42,686 nt of DNA from a virus, in the IMG/VR virus record IMGVR_UViG_3300031554_000003, positions 1 to 42,686 of that record; one strand, 5' to 3'. Positions 27,401-36,761 of the stretch are shown here, piece after piece (the stretch's first letter is position 1; every line of letters begins with the position of its first letter). The notes below the pieces were generated by a model that was given only the letters and a program-made list of their open reading frames with translations, was not told the DNA's origin and searched no databases. A program made the position numbers and the translations under genes.

Positions 27401-27753
27401 TGCCATTACCACAACCTATAAAAAATAATCTTTCCATTTTTAATCCCACAGATATGGCTGCTATGAAGCAGGAAGGTGGATTTACTGGAAATATGACAGT
27501 AAGACAAGGCTTGGAAAAGCTTGGAATAGATGTAGACGGGGACATATCTCAATTGCAACAATTCGCGAAAAAGCAAATGGGAAATGCTAATCCCCTTACA
27601 AAAATGCAAAATATGAGTCAACCCCCTGGACAGGGAGGACCACCTCCGGGAATGCCACCGGGAGGGAATAGTGGACCACCTCCGGGTGGAATGCCACCTA
27701 CGGGTGCCCCACCCCCTACAGGACAAGGTTTAGCAGGACTCGTAGGGAGATAA
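27400..27753 (+). CDS. Small protein with Pro/Gly-rich tail
   Basis: 117 aa. Residues 1-65 are ordered and helical (DMAAMKQEGGFTGNMTVRQG, QLQQFAKKQMGNANPL); residues 75-110 are low-complexity Pro/Gly (GGPPPGMPPGG, PPTGAPPPTGQG). It lies between portal and scaffold, overlapping the portal stop (TAATG). It may be a head-assembly accessory protein; the function is not known. Confidence 0.6.
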   Translation: MPLPQPIKNNLSIFNPTDMAAMKQEGGFTGNMTVRQGLEKLGIDVDGDISQLQQFAKKQMGNANPLTKMQNMSQPPGQGGPPPGMPPGGNSGPPPGGMPPTGAPPPTGQGLAGLVGR

Positions 27754-27754
27754 T

Positions 27755-28675
27755 ATGTTTGTTGAAGAAAAAATTACCCCCTTTGGAAATCAGACCTCTC
27801 TTGGACTCAAAACAGGGTTGTCAACTCCTTTTGATGTTCATTTACAGTGGTTTGGTGATGATGGTTCCGATGAAGGACAAGGTAATCAGGAAGATGTAAG
27901 CGATGAAGGACAAGGCGATCAGGAAGATGTAAGCGATGAAGGACAAGGCGATCTGCCCCCTGAAACTTCACAATCTTTTTATGAATGGGAGGAACCGGAT
28001 GGCGAGGGAAAGAAATACACTTTTACTTCCCCTGATGAATTGAGTAATTATTTAAAGGAAAATCATTATCGAAGGTCAAAATTCACGCAAGATATGCAAG
28101 GTCTGGCTGAACAAAGAAGAAGTTTTGAAAATGATAGAACTTCTTTTCATTCACAAAGAAGTGAATTTGAGGAAAGGTATAAGGAATTACAAAAATATGA
28201 TGAATTCCTTAAAAAGAATCCGGCAATTGAGGCGGAGTTGAGAAAAAGAGCAAGCCAGGGTGCTTCAGGAAAAGATCTTGAAGCGCAAATGGATGCTTAT
28301 TTTCAAAATAAATATGGAAAGGATATCGAAGATTTAAAGGCGTATAAGTCAAGGGAATTACTTGCGAAACAAAAACAGGAAGCCGAAAATGCCTTGAAAG
28401 CTAAATATCCCGAGTATGATTCTACTAAAGTTCAGGAAGCTTTTGATAATTTACAACGTGGCGATTTATCCGTTTTGCTTGAAATGTTACATTTTTCAAA
28501 TAAAGGTCGATTATCGCCCGTAGAATTAGAAAAGAAAATATTACAAAATCAGGCCAAGAAGAAAAGTGCGGGTCTTATAACTTCCCAAGGAAATACAAAC
28601 TCCTTACCGCCTAATGCTTCAAAAACAATTGATGAAGCGAGGGCAAAGGCGTATAAGGAGTATTCAGGAGGTTAA
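27755..28675 (+). CDS. Scaffolding protein
   Basis: 306 aa. The acidic N-terminal region contains three repeats of an 11-residue unit (SDEGQGDQEDV-type, 33-base DNA repeats at about 27863-27955). A long helical coiled-coil core follows (SFENDRTSFHSQRSEFEERY and onward), and a basic C-terminal end (ARAKAYKEYSGG) that would contact the capsid. Place and character are those of head scaffolds. GGGAG precedes the ATG. Confidence 0.8.
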   Translation: MFVEEKITPFGNQTSLGLKTGLSTPFDVHLQWFGDDGSDEGQGNQEDVSDEGQGDQEDVSDEGQGDLPPETSQSFYEWEEPDGEGKKYTFTSPDELSNYLKENHYRRSKFTQDMQGLAEQRRSFENDRTSFHSQRSEFEERYKELQKYDEFLKKNPAIEAELRKRASQGASGKDLEAQMDAYFQNKYGKDIEDLKAYKSRELLAKQKQEAENALKAKYPEYDSTKVQEAFDNLQRGDLSVLLEMLHFSNKGRLSPVELEKKILQNQAKKKSAGLITSQGNTNSLPPNASKTIDEARAKAYKEYSGG

Positions 28676-28677
28676 TT

Positions 28678-29625
28678 ATGGCTTTATCAGTCAGCGAGGC
28701 AAATACTGTCTCGGATAAATATTACGATAAAGTTCTGGAACAACAGTGCTACGACGACTGCGCTTTTTACCAGAAACTTAAAAAAATGAAACATGTGGTT
28801 CCCGGCGGAACCAAGATTACATGGCCTTTAAGGTATGAACAGCTTGGTAGGGCTGACGCGGTTGGGCCCAATGACCGGGTCATTTATGAGAAAAAGGCAA
28901 CTCGTACACAGGCTCAATTGGATTGGAAATGGTATCTTGTTGATGGTTTAATGACATGGCAGGAAAGAACTGAAAATACAGGACCGCAACAGATAATTGA
29001 TCTTATTGCAGATAAGTACGAAGAAATGAAACAGGACATGGATGAGAGGTTTTCTAAAGACCTCTTTACGGAAAATCCTAACGGAAAAGGTTTTTCGTCT
29101 CTCGCGACAATTGTTGACGATACAGATACTTATGCCGGGATAGCAGTCGCGGATGCCCCGGTTTGGGCTGCAATTGAGGACACTACCACTACCACCCTGG
29201 CAATTGGGGGTGGGTCAACGACTCTTTTAGGAATGATAGGCAGGGCTACTTATGGTAAGAAAAAGCCTAATTTTCATCTTACCACGAAATTATTGAGAGA
29301 TAAATTTGAAATGCTTCTTGAACCGAAACAAAGGTATACATCAGATGAAATGGCCTCTTTAGGATTTTCAGATACTGTACTGATGCATGGAGCGCCGGTA
29401 ATGGGTGATCCTTTTTGTACAGATAATACCTGGTATGGGTTGTGTATGGAGGTTTTTTATCTTCTTTACCATCCTGATTTCAACTTCAAAACCGATAAAT
29501 GGTCGGAGTTAAAGCAGGCCGGACTCCCCCATCACTTGGCAAAAGTTCTCTCATGGGTAGGGAATATCAAATGTAAGAACAGACGGTGTAACTTTAAGTA
29601 TACTGCTCTTGATCCAACACTGTAA
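28678..29625 (+). CDS. Major capsid protein (HK97 fold)
   Basis: 315 aa, directly after the scaffold with GGAGG 5 bases before the ATG. N-arm-like start (VSDKYYDKVLEQQCYDDCAF), then KMKHVVPGGTKITWPLRYEQ, a long helix with LIADKYEEMKQDMDERFSKD and the C-terminal beta region GNIKCKNRRCNFKYTALDPT. The pattern agrees with podovirus and siphovirus HK97-type coat proteins. Confidence 0.85.
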   Translation: MALSVSEANTVSDKYYDKVLEQQCYDDCAFYQKLKKMKHVVPGGTKITWPLRYEQLGRADAVGPNDRVIYEKKATRTQAQLDWKWYLVDGLMTWQERTENTGPQQIIDLIADKYEEMKQDMDERFSKDLFTENPNGKGFSSLATIVDDTDTYAGIAVADAPVWAAIEDTTTTTLAIGGGSTTLLGMIGRATYGKKKPNFHLTTKLLRDKFEMLLEPKQRYTSDEMASLGFSDTVLMHGAPVMGDPFCTDNTWYGLCMEVFYLLYHPDFNFKTDKWSELKQAGLPHHLAKVLSWVGNIKCKNRRCNFKYTALDPTL

Positions 29626-29637
29626 GGAGGTACAGAT

Positions 29638-30729
29638 ATGCAAACACAAGCTTTTGAACGTGAAGGTGCACAACTTTATGTACCTTTTGCAAAAAAAGAA
29701 GATACAAACGGGAAAGTCTGGGTAAAAATAATTGCCCATGACGCGCTTACGGCAAAAACCTCTTATAAGGTTATCGTAAATGAATATGGATATGTGACGG
29801 CAGCAATGACAACGGCAGCAGCTTTTTGTTATATTGGGGTTCCGGAACATGCTATTGACAGCGGAGCTGAAGATTGGATACAAATAGGAGGATACGTAGC
29901 CTCTATGATTACCCCTTCACTGTCTGTAAGTGTCGGACATGCTCTGTGTATTAATAATGGAGTAGTGGCAGACAGGGGAGCCGATTATAGTGGTGCAGGA
30001 ACTGAATTTGCTATTTGTACGACAGCAAGCACTACTTCTACAACACAGAATGTAATTCTTATGCCGTATCAGATATGGGATAGATTCCATAGTATTAGTT
30101 CGACTCTTGAAACGGATGGTTCGGTCTGGAAAGCCGGGGCAGGTGATGAGTTTGCTCCAAGCGCGAATACTATTGTTAATGATACTGCTGATGCGAAATT
30201 TGTTTCTCTTTGGTTCGATAATGGTGCGGCAACTGGAACTGCCCGTGGAATGTACTTAAAATTATACTTAACAGGCGGTGCCGGTGGAGAAGCTTTAAGG
30301 GCTTATTGTGTCACTACTGATGATACACCTGCCGATACCTGTAATGGCGCACATATTTCTCTTGGATTTGGTGAGACAACAGGTAATATCACTGGACTTG
30401 GAACTGCCGGACGATTTACGGTAATGGTACCTGATAGAAGTTTAGGAGGTGGCGTAGCAGCTCTTCAAGCAGAGTTATGGGCATGTGGCGACTCAAGTGC
30501 CTGCGGTGGAATCTTAGCACATATCAGATTTGTTATAGACGGGAGTGCTACTGGTATTACTGCCCTTACACAATCCGCAGGATGTGTTGCTTTTTGGTTT
30601 GACGCAGGATGTGTTGATGCTACAGATGGTGTAGTAGATACGAATAGAACCGGTACAACTTGTGCGGGAAGTATCAAGATATATATCTCTGGCGTTGGTA
30701 TGCGCTGGATGAAATATTATAGTGACTAA
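29638..30729 (+). CDS. Capsid-associated structural protein, possibly decoration
   Basis: 363 aa. N-terminal ~100 residues (GAQLYVPFAKKEDTNGKVWV, YGYVTAAMTTAAAFCYIGVP) resemble small head-decoration-like folds; the remainder is beta-rich and Gly/Thr/Ala-rich with several cysteines (ACGDSSACGG, GCVAFWFDAGCVDATDG). It follows the coat gene by 12 bases and is probably highly expressed on the virion surface. Confidence 0.65.
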   Translation: MQTQAFEREGAQLYVPFAKKEDTNGKVWVKIIAHDALTAKTSYKVIVNEYGYVTAAMTTAAAFCYIGVPEHAIDSGAEDWIQIGGYVASMITPSLSVSVGHALCINNGVVADRGADYSGAGTEFAICTTASTTSTTQNVILMPYQIWDRFHSISSTLETDGSVWKAGAGDEFAPSANTIVNDTADAKFVSLWFDNGAATGTARGMYLKLYLTGGAGGEALRAYCVTTDDTPADTCNGAHISLGFGETTGNITGLGTAGRFTVMVPDRSLGGGVAALQAELWACGDSSACGGILAHIRFVIDGSATGITALTQSAGCVAFWFDAGCVDATDGVVDTNRTGTTCAGSIKIYISGVGMRWMKYYSD

Positions 30730-30735
30730 AATAAA

Positions 30736-30771
30736 TGAGGGCTGGGGGTTGCCGGAAACGGCCCTCCGGTT
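30736..30771 (+). promoter_or_regulatory. Strong hairpin after the capsid genes
   Basis: GAGGGC can pair with GCCCTC, or GCCG-GAAA-CGGC (a GNRA hairpin) inside GAGG/CCTC. It recalls the leader element at 23330-23381 (shared TTGCCGGAA and GGCC). No T run follows, so it more likely stabilises upstream capsid mRNA or attenuates than terminates. Confidence 0.5.
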
Positions 30772-30792
30772 CCTCAATTTAAAGGAGAAACA

Positions 30793-31161
30793 ATGAATCA
30801 AGTTATAAACTTAACAATTACGGAGAGGTTGCATCTTCTCAATCTATCTCCCAAAACATGGGATATCGCATTGTATAACTTAAGAAAAAAGATGCTTGAA
30901 AAACTTTCTTTGACAGAAGATGAGGAAAAAATAATTCAATTTAAAAGAGGTGGGGATAAATATATAGAAAATAATGAAGAGTATATCGTACCTTCTTCAG
31001 AGGTAAGATATCTCCCCATACCACTTTCAAAAGAAATTAAATTTTCTGATTGGGAGTTTGGGTATTTTAAAAAAGAAATTAAAAGACTTGAAACTGAAAA
31101 AAAGTTAAATGAAGTTACTACTCAACTTTATTTTAAATTCGTAGAAGAGGAGAAGGAATAA
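30793..31161 (+). CDS. Hypothetical virion-cluster protein
   Basis: 122 aa, helical and charged (ITERLHLLNLSPKTWDIALY, LRKKMLEKLSLTEDEEKIIQ, EIKRLETEKKLNEVTTQLYF). No family recognised. AAAGGAG precedes the ATG; the next gene begins one base after its stop. Confidence 0.6.
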   Translation: MNQVINLTITERLHLLNLSPKTWDIALYNLRKKMLEKLSLTEDEEKIIQFKRGGDKYIENNEEYIVPSSEVRYLPIPLSKEIKFSDWEFGYFKKEIKRLETEKKLNEVTTQLYFKFVEEEKE

Positions 31162-31162
31162 T

Positions 31163-31516
31163 ATGGCAACCGCAACTATAACACAAACTCCCGACCCAAG
31201 ACAGAATACTAATTATAGCCTTCTGGCACAAATGGCGCGGGATTTAAAGATAGAATTTGGAACCATCTTATTTGATGGTGGTACGTACTTAGATGGAGGC
31301 ATAGCCTTTGCTCCAAAAATTGGCACGGCAAAATTGGTAGCACTTATTCTTTTACCAAAAGGTGCTGATGCAGGTGGCAGGATATTCACTTATGATTATA
31401 CCAATTTCAAGATACAAGTTTATGAAGCGGGAACTGCATCTGCTTCATTAGATGAGCTTGATACCGGAGCAGATACTTTAAATGAAACACTCGAATATAT
31501 AGCTATAGGCTATTAA
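31163..31516 (+). CDS. Small beta-rich structural protein
   Basis: 117 aa (TATITQTPDPRQNTNYSLLA, then TAKLVALILLPKGADAGGRI). Beta-rich, no signal or membrane segment, directly ahead of the tandem paralogues. Probably a capsid or connector accessory protein. Confidence 0.6.
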   Translation: MATATITQTPDPRQNTNYSLLAQMARDLKIEFGTILFDGGTYLDGGIAFAPKIGTAKLVALILLPKGADAGGRIFTYDYTNFKIQVYEAGTASASLDELDTGADTLNETLEYIAIGY

Positions 31517-31527
31517 GGAGAAATATT

Positions 31528-31860
31528 ATGGTAGGAACGCCAGTACAAGGTACAGATGTTTTAGCAGCGGTAGGTACCGTGGATATTCTCCCGGCAGCCG
31601 GAGCAACCAGTCGGTATCATATTGACAGGATTTTAATAAATATCAGTGTTCACCAAGACACGGGTCTTGTTTCCGTTACCGACGGAACTACAGTATTTGT
31701 ACCTCAAATACTTGCAAAAGATGATAACGGAGCCTCGTTTGTTTTCGATTTCGGACCGTATGGATGGGTAAGTGCTCTTAATGCGGCAATTACACTGGTA
31801 GTGGAAACGGCAAATATAGGATGTGGTTGTACGGTAATGGGAAGAAGAGTGGATGGATAA
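31528..31860 (+). CDS. Decoration-like protein, paralogue A
   Basis: 110 aa. MVGTPVQGTDVLAAVGTVDI and the end FDFGPYGWVSALNAAITLVV are shared almost word for word with the next gene. A compact beta sandwich is likely. AAGGAG precedes the ATG. This is a recent-looking tandem duplication with divergence in the middle third. Confidence 0.7.
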   Translation: MVGTPVQGTDVLAAVGTVDILPAAGATSRYHIDRILINISVHQDTGLVSVTDGTTVFVPQILAKDDNGASFVFDFGPYGWVSALNAAITLVVETANIGCGCTVMGRRVDG

Positions 31861-32201
31861 TGATAGGAACGCCAGTACAAGGTACAGAATCTTTACATGG
31901 CTCAGGTACTGTGGATGTCCTTCCGGCGGCCGGAGCAACCAGTCGGTATCATATTGACAGGATAAATATATCTTTTCAAATGTGGATAGATCCTGCTTTA
32001 ATTTCTGTCACTGACGGGACTACGGTATTTGTACCAGAAATTTTAGGAAAAGATGATAACGGTATGGATTGGGTTTTTGATTTCGGACCGTATGGATGGG
32101 TAAGTGCTTTAAATGCGGCAATTACTTTGGTAGTAGAGACGGTTGATTTAAAATTTACGATAACCGGTTGTACCGTTACGGGAAGAAAGGTTACTGATTG
32201 A
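31860..32201 (+). CDS. Decoration-like protein, paralogue B
   Basis: 113 aa from ATG 31860, overlapping the paralogue A stop (TAATG); a longer frame upstream is only its shadow. It shares SRYHIDRI, SVTDGTTVFVP and FDFGPYGWVSALNAAITLVV with paralogue A. The duplicated genes may give hetero-oligomers or variation on the virion surface. Confidence 0.7.
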   Translation: MIGTPVQGTESLHGSGTVDVLPAAGATSRYHIDRINISFQMWIDPALISVTDGTTVFVPEILGKDDNGMDWVFDFGPYGWVSALNAAITLVVETVDLKFTITGCTVTGRKVTD

Positions 32202-33499
32202 TGGATTTAGAAACCTGTATTGCAAAAGCGAGAAGATTAGCCAGGGCAACTACCTCGGGTATTAGCGATAGAGATGCTGTTGATTGGGTTAATAGCGCTC
32301 AGAAGAAATTCGCAAAGGACGTTCACGGGCTTACGAAGGAAGAGTATCTTTCTTTGGCTCCAAGATTTGATATCCAGGCAAATTTTGCGATAAGATTGAC
32401 TATTACCGGAGGTACTAATGCCCTTGCGGCTACAGATGTAGTTATTTGTGCAGCTTCGTCATTAGATCAGACAGGTACTCAGGTTGCGGCAGCTTTACAG
32501 GTAGCAATTCTTGCTTTAGCTCCTACCACCCTTACAGTCACTTGGGATTTATCAGCTTGGAAATTTACTATCGATGCTATAGACAGCACTTCCATTACCC
32601 TTGCGGCTCCGTCAAATATTACCTATATAAATGCTTTGTCTTTACTTGGATTAACGGCTGAAGAAACGGTGAGCACTGAAGTAATAGGAGATATACCGGA
32701 AAACTGTAATCTTGACATTTCGTTACCGAATGATTTTTTATCAATCATTTCAAACCCGGAATGGGATGGAGAACCTTTATATCCGGCCCCGTGGTCTGAA
32801 TTCATATCCCCGCTGTCTACGGGTACTCCTACTCATTATTCGATAATGGGAAAGCGATTAAGACTTAATCCTATGCCTTTATCTCAAAAAATGCTGCATA
32901 TCTGGTATAAATATATACCGGAAGATTTTGTGGAAATATCCGGATATCAGGAATGCGGGTTAACCACTAGGACGTTGGTAACCGAAAGTGGCTTAACGGC
33001 AGCTACGCAGTATTATTTTAAAGTGACAGTCGAAGGAGTTCAGGTTGAATATAATATTACTACAGGTACGACGACAATTTTTGCTTCGATTATAACTCTC
33101 ATGAACACAGCATGTCTCGGAATATGCACCTGGAGTCTTGTAAATGGGGATTTGCGATGTACTTCAGATAATACTTCCGGGTCTTCCTCAATCGTATTGG
33201 CTATTGGTACTACCGGAACGGATCTTTTTGGAACTCTTACAGGATGGACTGCATTTGAGGATTCTGTCCCGGGTGAGGCCCTTGATGATCTCGGAGTCGA
33301 TGATGAATGGGCTATGGCTATAGTGTATTATACAGCTTATTTAATGGCTATGGATAATTTTGAATATACCGTAGCTGATAGGCAATTTGTAAATTACAAA
33401 ATGGAAGTAAATAATCATATTCTTAATATGGCTAATAATAACACAAAAATCGAACCTCCATATGATATCGAACCTCCTCTTCCGGAGGTAATACTTTGA
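32198..33499 (+). CDS. Head-tail adaptor with inserted beta modules
   Basis: 433 aa. The N terminus (ETCIAKARRLARATTSGISD, VNSAQKKFAKDVHGLTKEEY) and the C terminus (DDEWAMAIVYYTAYLMAMDN) form the helical core of podovirus adaptors (T7 gp11/P22 gp4-like place). Two beta-rich insertions interrupt it: residues ~65-160 (TITGGTNALAATDVVICAAS, ending ALSLLGLTAEE) and ~265-370 (YYFKVTVEGVQVEYNITTGT, ending DLFGTLTGWTAF). The two inserts look like variants of one module. ATGA overlap with the gene before. Confidence 0.65.
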   Translation: MMDLETCIAKARRLARATTSGISDRDAVDWVNSAQKKFAKDVHGLTKEEYLSLAPRFDIQANFAIRLTITGGTNALAATDVVICAASSLDQTGTQVAAALQVAILALAPTTLTVTWDLSAWKFTIDAIDSTSITLAAPSNITYINALSLLGLTAEETVSTEVIGDIPENCNLDISLPNDFLSIISNPEWDGEPLYPAPWSEFISPLSTGTPTHYSIMGKRLRLNPMPLSQKMLHIWYKYIPEDFVEISGYQECGLTTRTLVTESGLTAATQYYFKVTVEGVQVEYNITTGTTTIFASIITLMNTACLGICTWSLVNGDLRCTSDNTSGSSSIVLAIGTTGTDLFGTLTGWTAFEDSVPGEALDDLGVDDEWAMAIVYYTAYLMAMDNFEYTVADRQFVNYKMEVNNHILNMANNNTKIEPPYDIEPPLPEVIL

Positions 33500-35424
33500 A
33501 AACTATTGAAATAAAAGATTTTAGAGGTGGTTATTTTACAGATATTCCTTCAGAACTACTTCAAGATAATGAACTCTTAACCGCGGAAAATTGTCAGTGG
33601 AAACAAGGGGGTATAACGAAAAGAAATGGTATATCTATTTATGATGCTACGGATTTTTCTGCTATGGTGGGTCTTAAAGGCGGAATCAGGGCTTTTATAA
33701 ATTCTACCTGGTATACTATTATTGCTATAGATGATGATACTAGTGTCCGTTTTTATATTGGAACTACTACTACTTTTACGGAAATAGATGCTGCTTTCGT
33801 GTGGACGAAAAGTAAAAATGTTGAATTCGCAGAGTTACTTGGTGAAGTCGTTGCAGTTAATGGGACTAATAAGCCATGCGTGATTCGATATGTCGGGGCT
33901 TCTGTTACAATAGAAAACCTGGAAACTTATGATACCAGGTTAAGAAATAATGTCAATTGGTGGGCCGGGACGTATGATGATGGGGCCGGAACATATACAG
34001 ATGATACCGTGAATGCTCAGGATACAGGAGTAGATGATTTTCCCTTGACTACGGTGGCAAATGATGCAAATGATGGCTGTTACATATCATGTGATTTTAC
34101 GTTCAATTATGTAATATTCAAGGTGGCAAATCAAGCTGCCGGTGCTCCCGTTACTGTTTATGAATATTGGAATGGATCAAGCTGGACTGCTATTACCCCT
34201 ACTACTGCCCCGGTATGGACTGATACTGACGGGGACAAAGTTCTAGAGTTTGATATTCCCCTGGATTCGGATGGTATACTTTTATGGAAGATATATTCAG
34301 AAGCGGAAACTACGGACGGTATTGAAAATAGATATGTATTACGTATCAGATTTTCAACTGCCCCTACGAATAGATTTCTTTGTGATTATTTAGTCTTGAA
34401 GCACACTCAATATCTTACTCAGATTCTGGCAAATGGCAGACCCCATGCTATATTATCTCATAACGGTCAATTATTTCTCGCGGAAAGAAATGTGGTTAAT
34501 ATGTGTATACCTTACCATGTAACCGGATGGAGAGAGGGTCAAGTTGAATTTTTTGCAGAGGGTGGGGCTAAAATCATGCAAATGGTATCCTTTGCTGATA
34601 CTCTGGTGGTTTTGAAAGAAAAAACAATTTATACATATGATACTAATAATCTTATGTCCCCAGTCAGATCCAGACCACTTACTTCAGTGGGGGCTATTTC
34701 CGAGAGATCGGCTGTTGTTATTGGTGATGTATTGTTTTTTGTCGGAAAAGATGGTGTTTATTTATGGGACGGGGCAAAAGCAATTTCCGTCAGTAATCAT
34801 ATAAAAACAGATATAGATTCTTACACTTTAACGAATGCCTGTGGTATTTTTTATAACGGAGAATATTGGGTAGGATTTCCCACAAATAGTATTGTTTTAA
34901 CTTGTGATCCTGATACTTTCAGAAGAGGTTCTATGGGAGAGGGAAGAGCCAGTTTTTATAAGTTTACGGGTTATAAAGTAAATCAGTTTGTTTACAATAA
35001 TGGTGAAGGAGATAATGGTATTCTCCAGGCAATTATTGACCAAAACAGTCCTTATATAGCTCGGTGTGATTTGGGAGTTACTGATAACATTACCGGCGCC
35101 GCTGCTATAAACATGACTGTAGAGACTAAATACATTTCTCCAAAATTCCAATCAATTCATTTTTGGGGAAGATTGAAACCTAAAATAAAACAGGTAAGTG
35201 CGGCTACTGGAGCTATCCATACGCTTACCCTTCAATCAGAAGATGGTACTGTTTCGGTTCCCATTTCTATTCGCGTATCAACAGGGTCCGGTTATTATTC
35301 GGAAGATATTTCAATCCCATATACTCTCGATGGTAAGAATTTAAGTATAAAATTAAATCATAATTTACAAACTTCGGCAGGACTTATTGGATACGCTTTT
35401 GAAACTAAAGAAAGGAGATTTTAA
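33496..35424 (+). CDS. Tail nozzle-like protein
   Basis: 642 aa with a TTG start (GGAGG 7 bases upstream, TTGA overlap with the previous stop). The N terminus IEIKDFRGGYFTDIPSELLQ with AENCQWKQGGITKRNG is typical of podovirus tail proteins following the adaptor. A beta-sandwich insertion (about 150-300, with YEYWNGSSWTAITPTTAPVW) and a propeller-like body (FAEGGAKIMQMVSFADTLVV, ISERSAVVIGDVLFFVGKDG) follow. By position it is the equivalent of T7 gp12-type nozzle proteins. Confidence 0.65.
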   Translation: MKTIEIKDFRGGYFTDIPSELLQDNELLTAENCQWKQGGITKRNGISIYDATDFSAMVGLKGGIRAFINSTWYTIIAIDDDTSVRFYIGTTTTFTEIDAAFVWTKSKNVEFAELLGEVVAVNGTNKPCVIRYVGASVTIENLETYDTRLRNNVNWWAGTYDDGAGTYTDDTVNAQDTGVDDFPLTTVANDANDGCYISCDFTFNYVIFKVANQAAGAPVTVYEYWNGSSWTAITPTTAPVWTDTDGDKVLEFDIPLDSDGILLWKIYSEAETTDGIENRYVLRIRFSTAPTNRFLCDYLVLKHTQYLTQILANGRPHAILSHNGQLFLAERNVVNMCIPYHVTGWREGQVEFFAEGGAKIMQMVSFADTLVVLKEKTIYTYDTNNLMSPVRSRPLTSVGAISERSAVVIGDVLFFVGKDGVYLWDGAKAISVSNHIKTDIDSYTLTNACGIFYNGEYWVGFPTNSIVLTCDPDTFRRGSMGEGRASFYKFTGYKVNQFVYNNGEGDNGILQAIIDQNSPYIARCDLGVTDNITGAAAINMTVETKYISPKFQSIHFWGRLKPKIKQVSAATGAIHTLTLQSEDGTVSVPISIRVSTGSGYYSEDISIPYTLDGKNLSIKLNHNLQTSAGLIGYAFETKERRF

Positions 35425-36750
35425 ATGTTTGGAAGTACTTTATTTGAAAATAAAAAAGATGCTTTTCCTGGATTAGACTCTCTCATGAAAACTAAAACTA
35501 AAGTTAAAGGTAAGACTTCTTTTCAATTCCAACCAACCTTAGTAGACCCTTCTAAAGTTAACCAGACAACTTTAGTTGATCCTTCAAAAACTAATAGATT
35601 AGTATCGGACACCGAGACGGAAACTACTACTGATTTAAAACCCGAGGATAAGCCACCTCTTACTCAAGAAGAAATAGATGCTGCTCTTGAAAACTTCCCA
35701 TTACCTTTTGGTCTCACTTTTAAAGATAAGCTTGGGGACCCGGAAGCAAGAGAATATACAACAAAATGGATTACGGCAGAGGATCTTGAGCGTTTAGGAT
35801 TAGATGAGTCTTGGATAGGACTTCCTTATTCCATAGGGTATACTGATGAAAATGGAAATTGGATAGAAGAAAAGGAATTATTATCCACTACGGCAACCCA
35901 GTTACATGATTTAATGAACCTGGAAAGACCGGAGATTTCAAGTCTTGTTGATTCGGCTCCATATCAACAAATGACTGATTTACTTGCTCAAATGAATGGT
36001 CCCGTGAGTGATGTGGATGCTATTGCTAATTTTGAAGCTCAGATAGGAATGAATCCGGGAGAGATGGCTACTACTCTTGGTGCTATGCTTCAACAAATGC
36101 AATTAGGAAAATATAATCAAACAGGTATGTCCCAGGCCGAACAGGATGCGTGGGATCGTAGTACCGGAACCCAGATGCAAGGAATGAGTGAGGAAGCCAA
36201 GATGCTGCTGGAATCTCTTGGTCATCAGGGCCGAGGAGTTGAAGCGTTCATGCAGGGTGATCAAATTGCAAGAAATTTGGCAGATTTCAGAAACGAAAGA
36301 GAACTCCAAAAAGTAAATGAAGACAATTTAAGAAAAGCGGCTGAATATGATGCTTTAGAAAAAAGATATAATTCTTTGCTCGGAAATGAACAAATATCTA
36401 TTAAGCAATACCAGGACGCTCTTTTAGGAAACAGGATGGGAGCTTTACAGGGATATGCTCAACAAATCTCAGCTTTGGCTCAACAAAATCAAACAAATAT
36501 TGAAGCATACACGGCTCATGCAAATGTTGTCTATCAATCAATAATGGCTGATATAGGCGTAAGTGAAAGTTTAATGAATCAGGCTTCAGAATATTTCGAA
36601 CAATACATGGCTCCTTATTATGCCCAGTGGGAAAAAGAAGCTCTGGATGCTCAAATTGCTGCACAAAATAATAGTAATTTCTGGACAGCAGTGGGTACTG
36701 TAATAAGTGGTGTGGGAACAGCCTTATTCTTTTTTTGGAAATTAAAATAA
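35425..36750 (+). CDS. Internal virion protein, possible ejection protein
   Basis: 441 aa. N-terminal region Pro/Thr-rich and disordered (two copies of TLVDPSK), middle with helices rich in Gln, Met and Ala (LLAQMNGPVSDVDAIANFEA, EQDAWDRSTGTQMQGMSEEA), and one C-terminal membrane-like helix (TAVGTVISGVGTALFFFWKL, about 420-440). Long Gln/Ala helices plus a terminal hydrophobic helix are common in podovirus ejection proteins. AAGGAG precedes the ATG. Confidence 0.65.
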   Translation: MFGSTLFENKKDAFPGLDSLMKTKTKVKGKTSFQFQPTLVDPSKVNQTTLVDPSKTNRLVSDTETETTTDLKPEDKPPLTQEEIDAALENFPLPFGLTFKDKLGDPEAREYTTKWITAEDLERLGLDESWIGLPYSIGYTDENGNWIEEKELLSTTATQLHDLMNLERPEISSLVDSAPYQQMTDLLAQMNGPVSDVDAIANFEAQIGMNPGEMATTLGAMLQQMQLGKYNQTGMSQAEQDAWDRSTGTQMQGMSEEAKMLLESLGHQGRGVEAFMQGDQIARNLADFRNERELQKVNEDNLRKAAEYDALEKRYNSLLGNEQISIKQYQDALLGNRMGALQGYAQQISALAQQNQTNIEAYTAHANVVYQSIMADIGVSESLMNQASEYFEQYMAPYYAQWEKEALDAQIAAQNNSNFWTAVGTVISGVGTALFFFWKLK

Positions 36751-36761
36751 AGGGGGCTTTT

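Noticed and set aside
27406-27726. Leftward Ser/Arg/Trp-rich ORF opposite the Pro/Gly-rich protein
   Set aside because: It mirrors the low-complexity Pro/Gly codons of the gene at 27400-27753, so it is not an independent gene.
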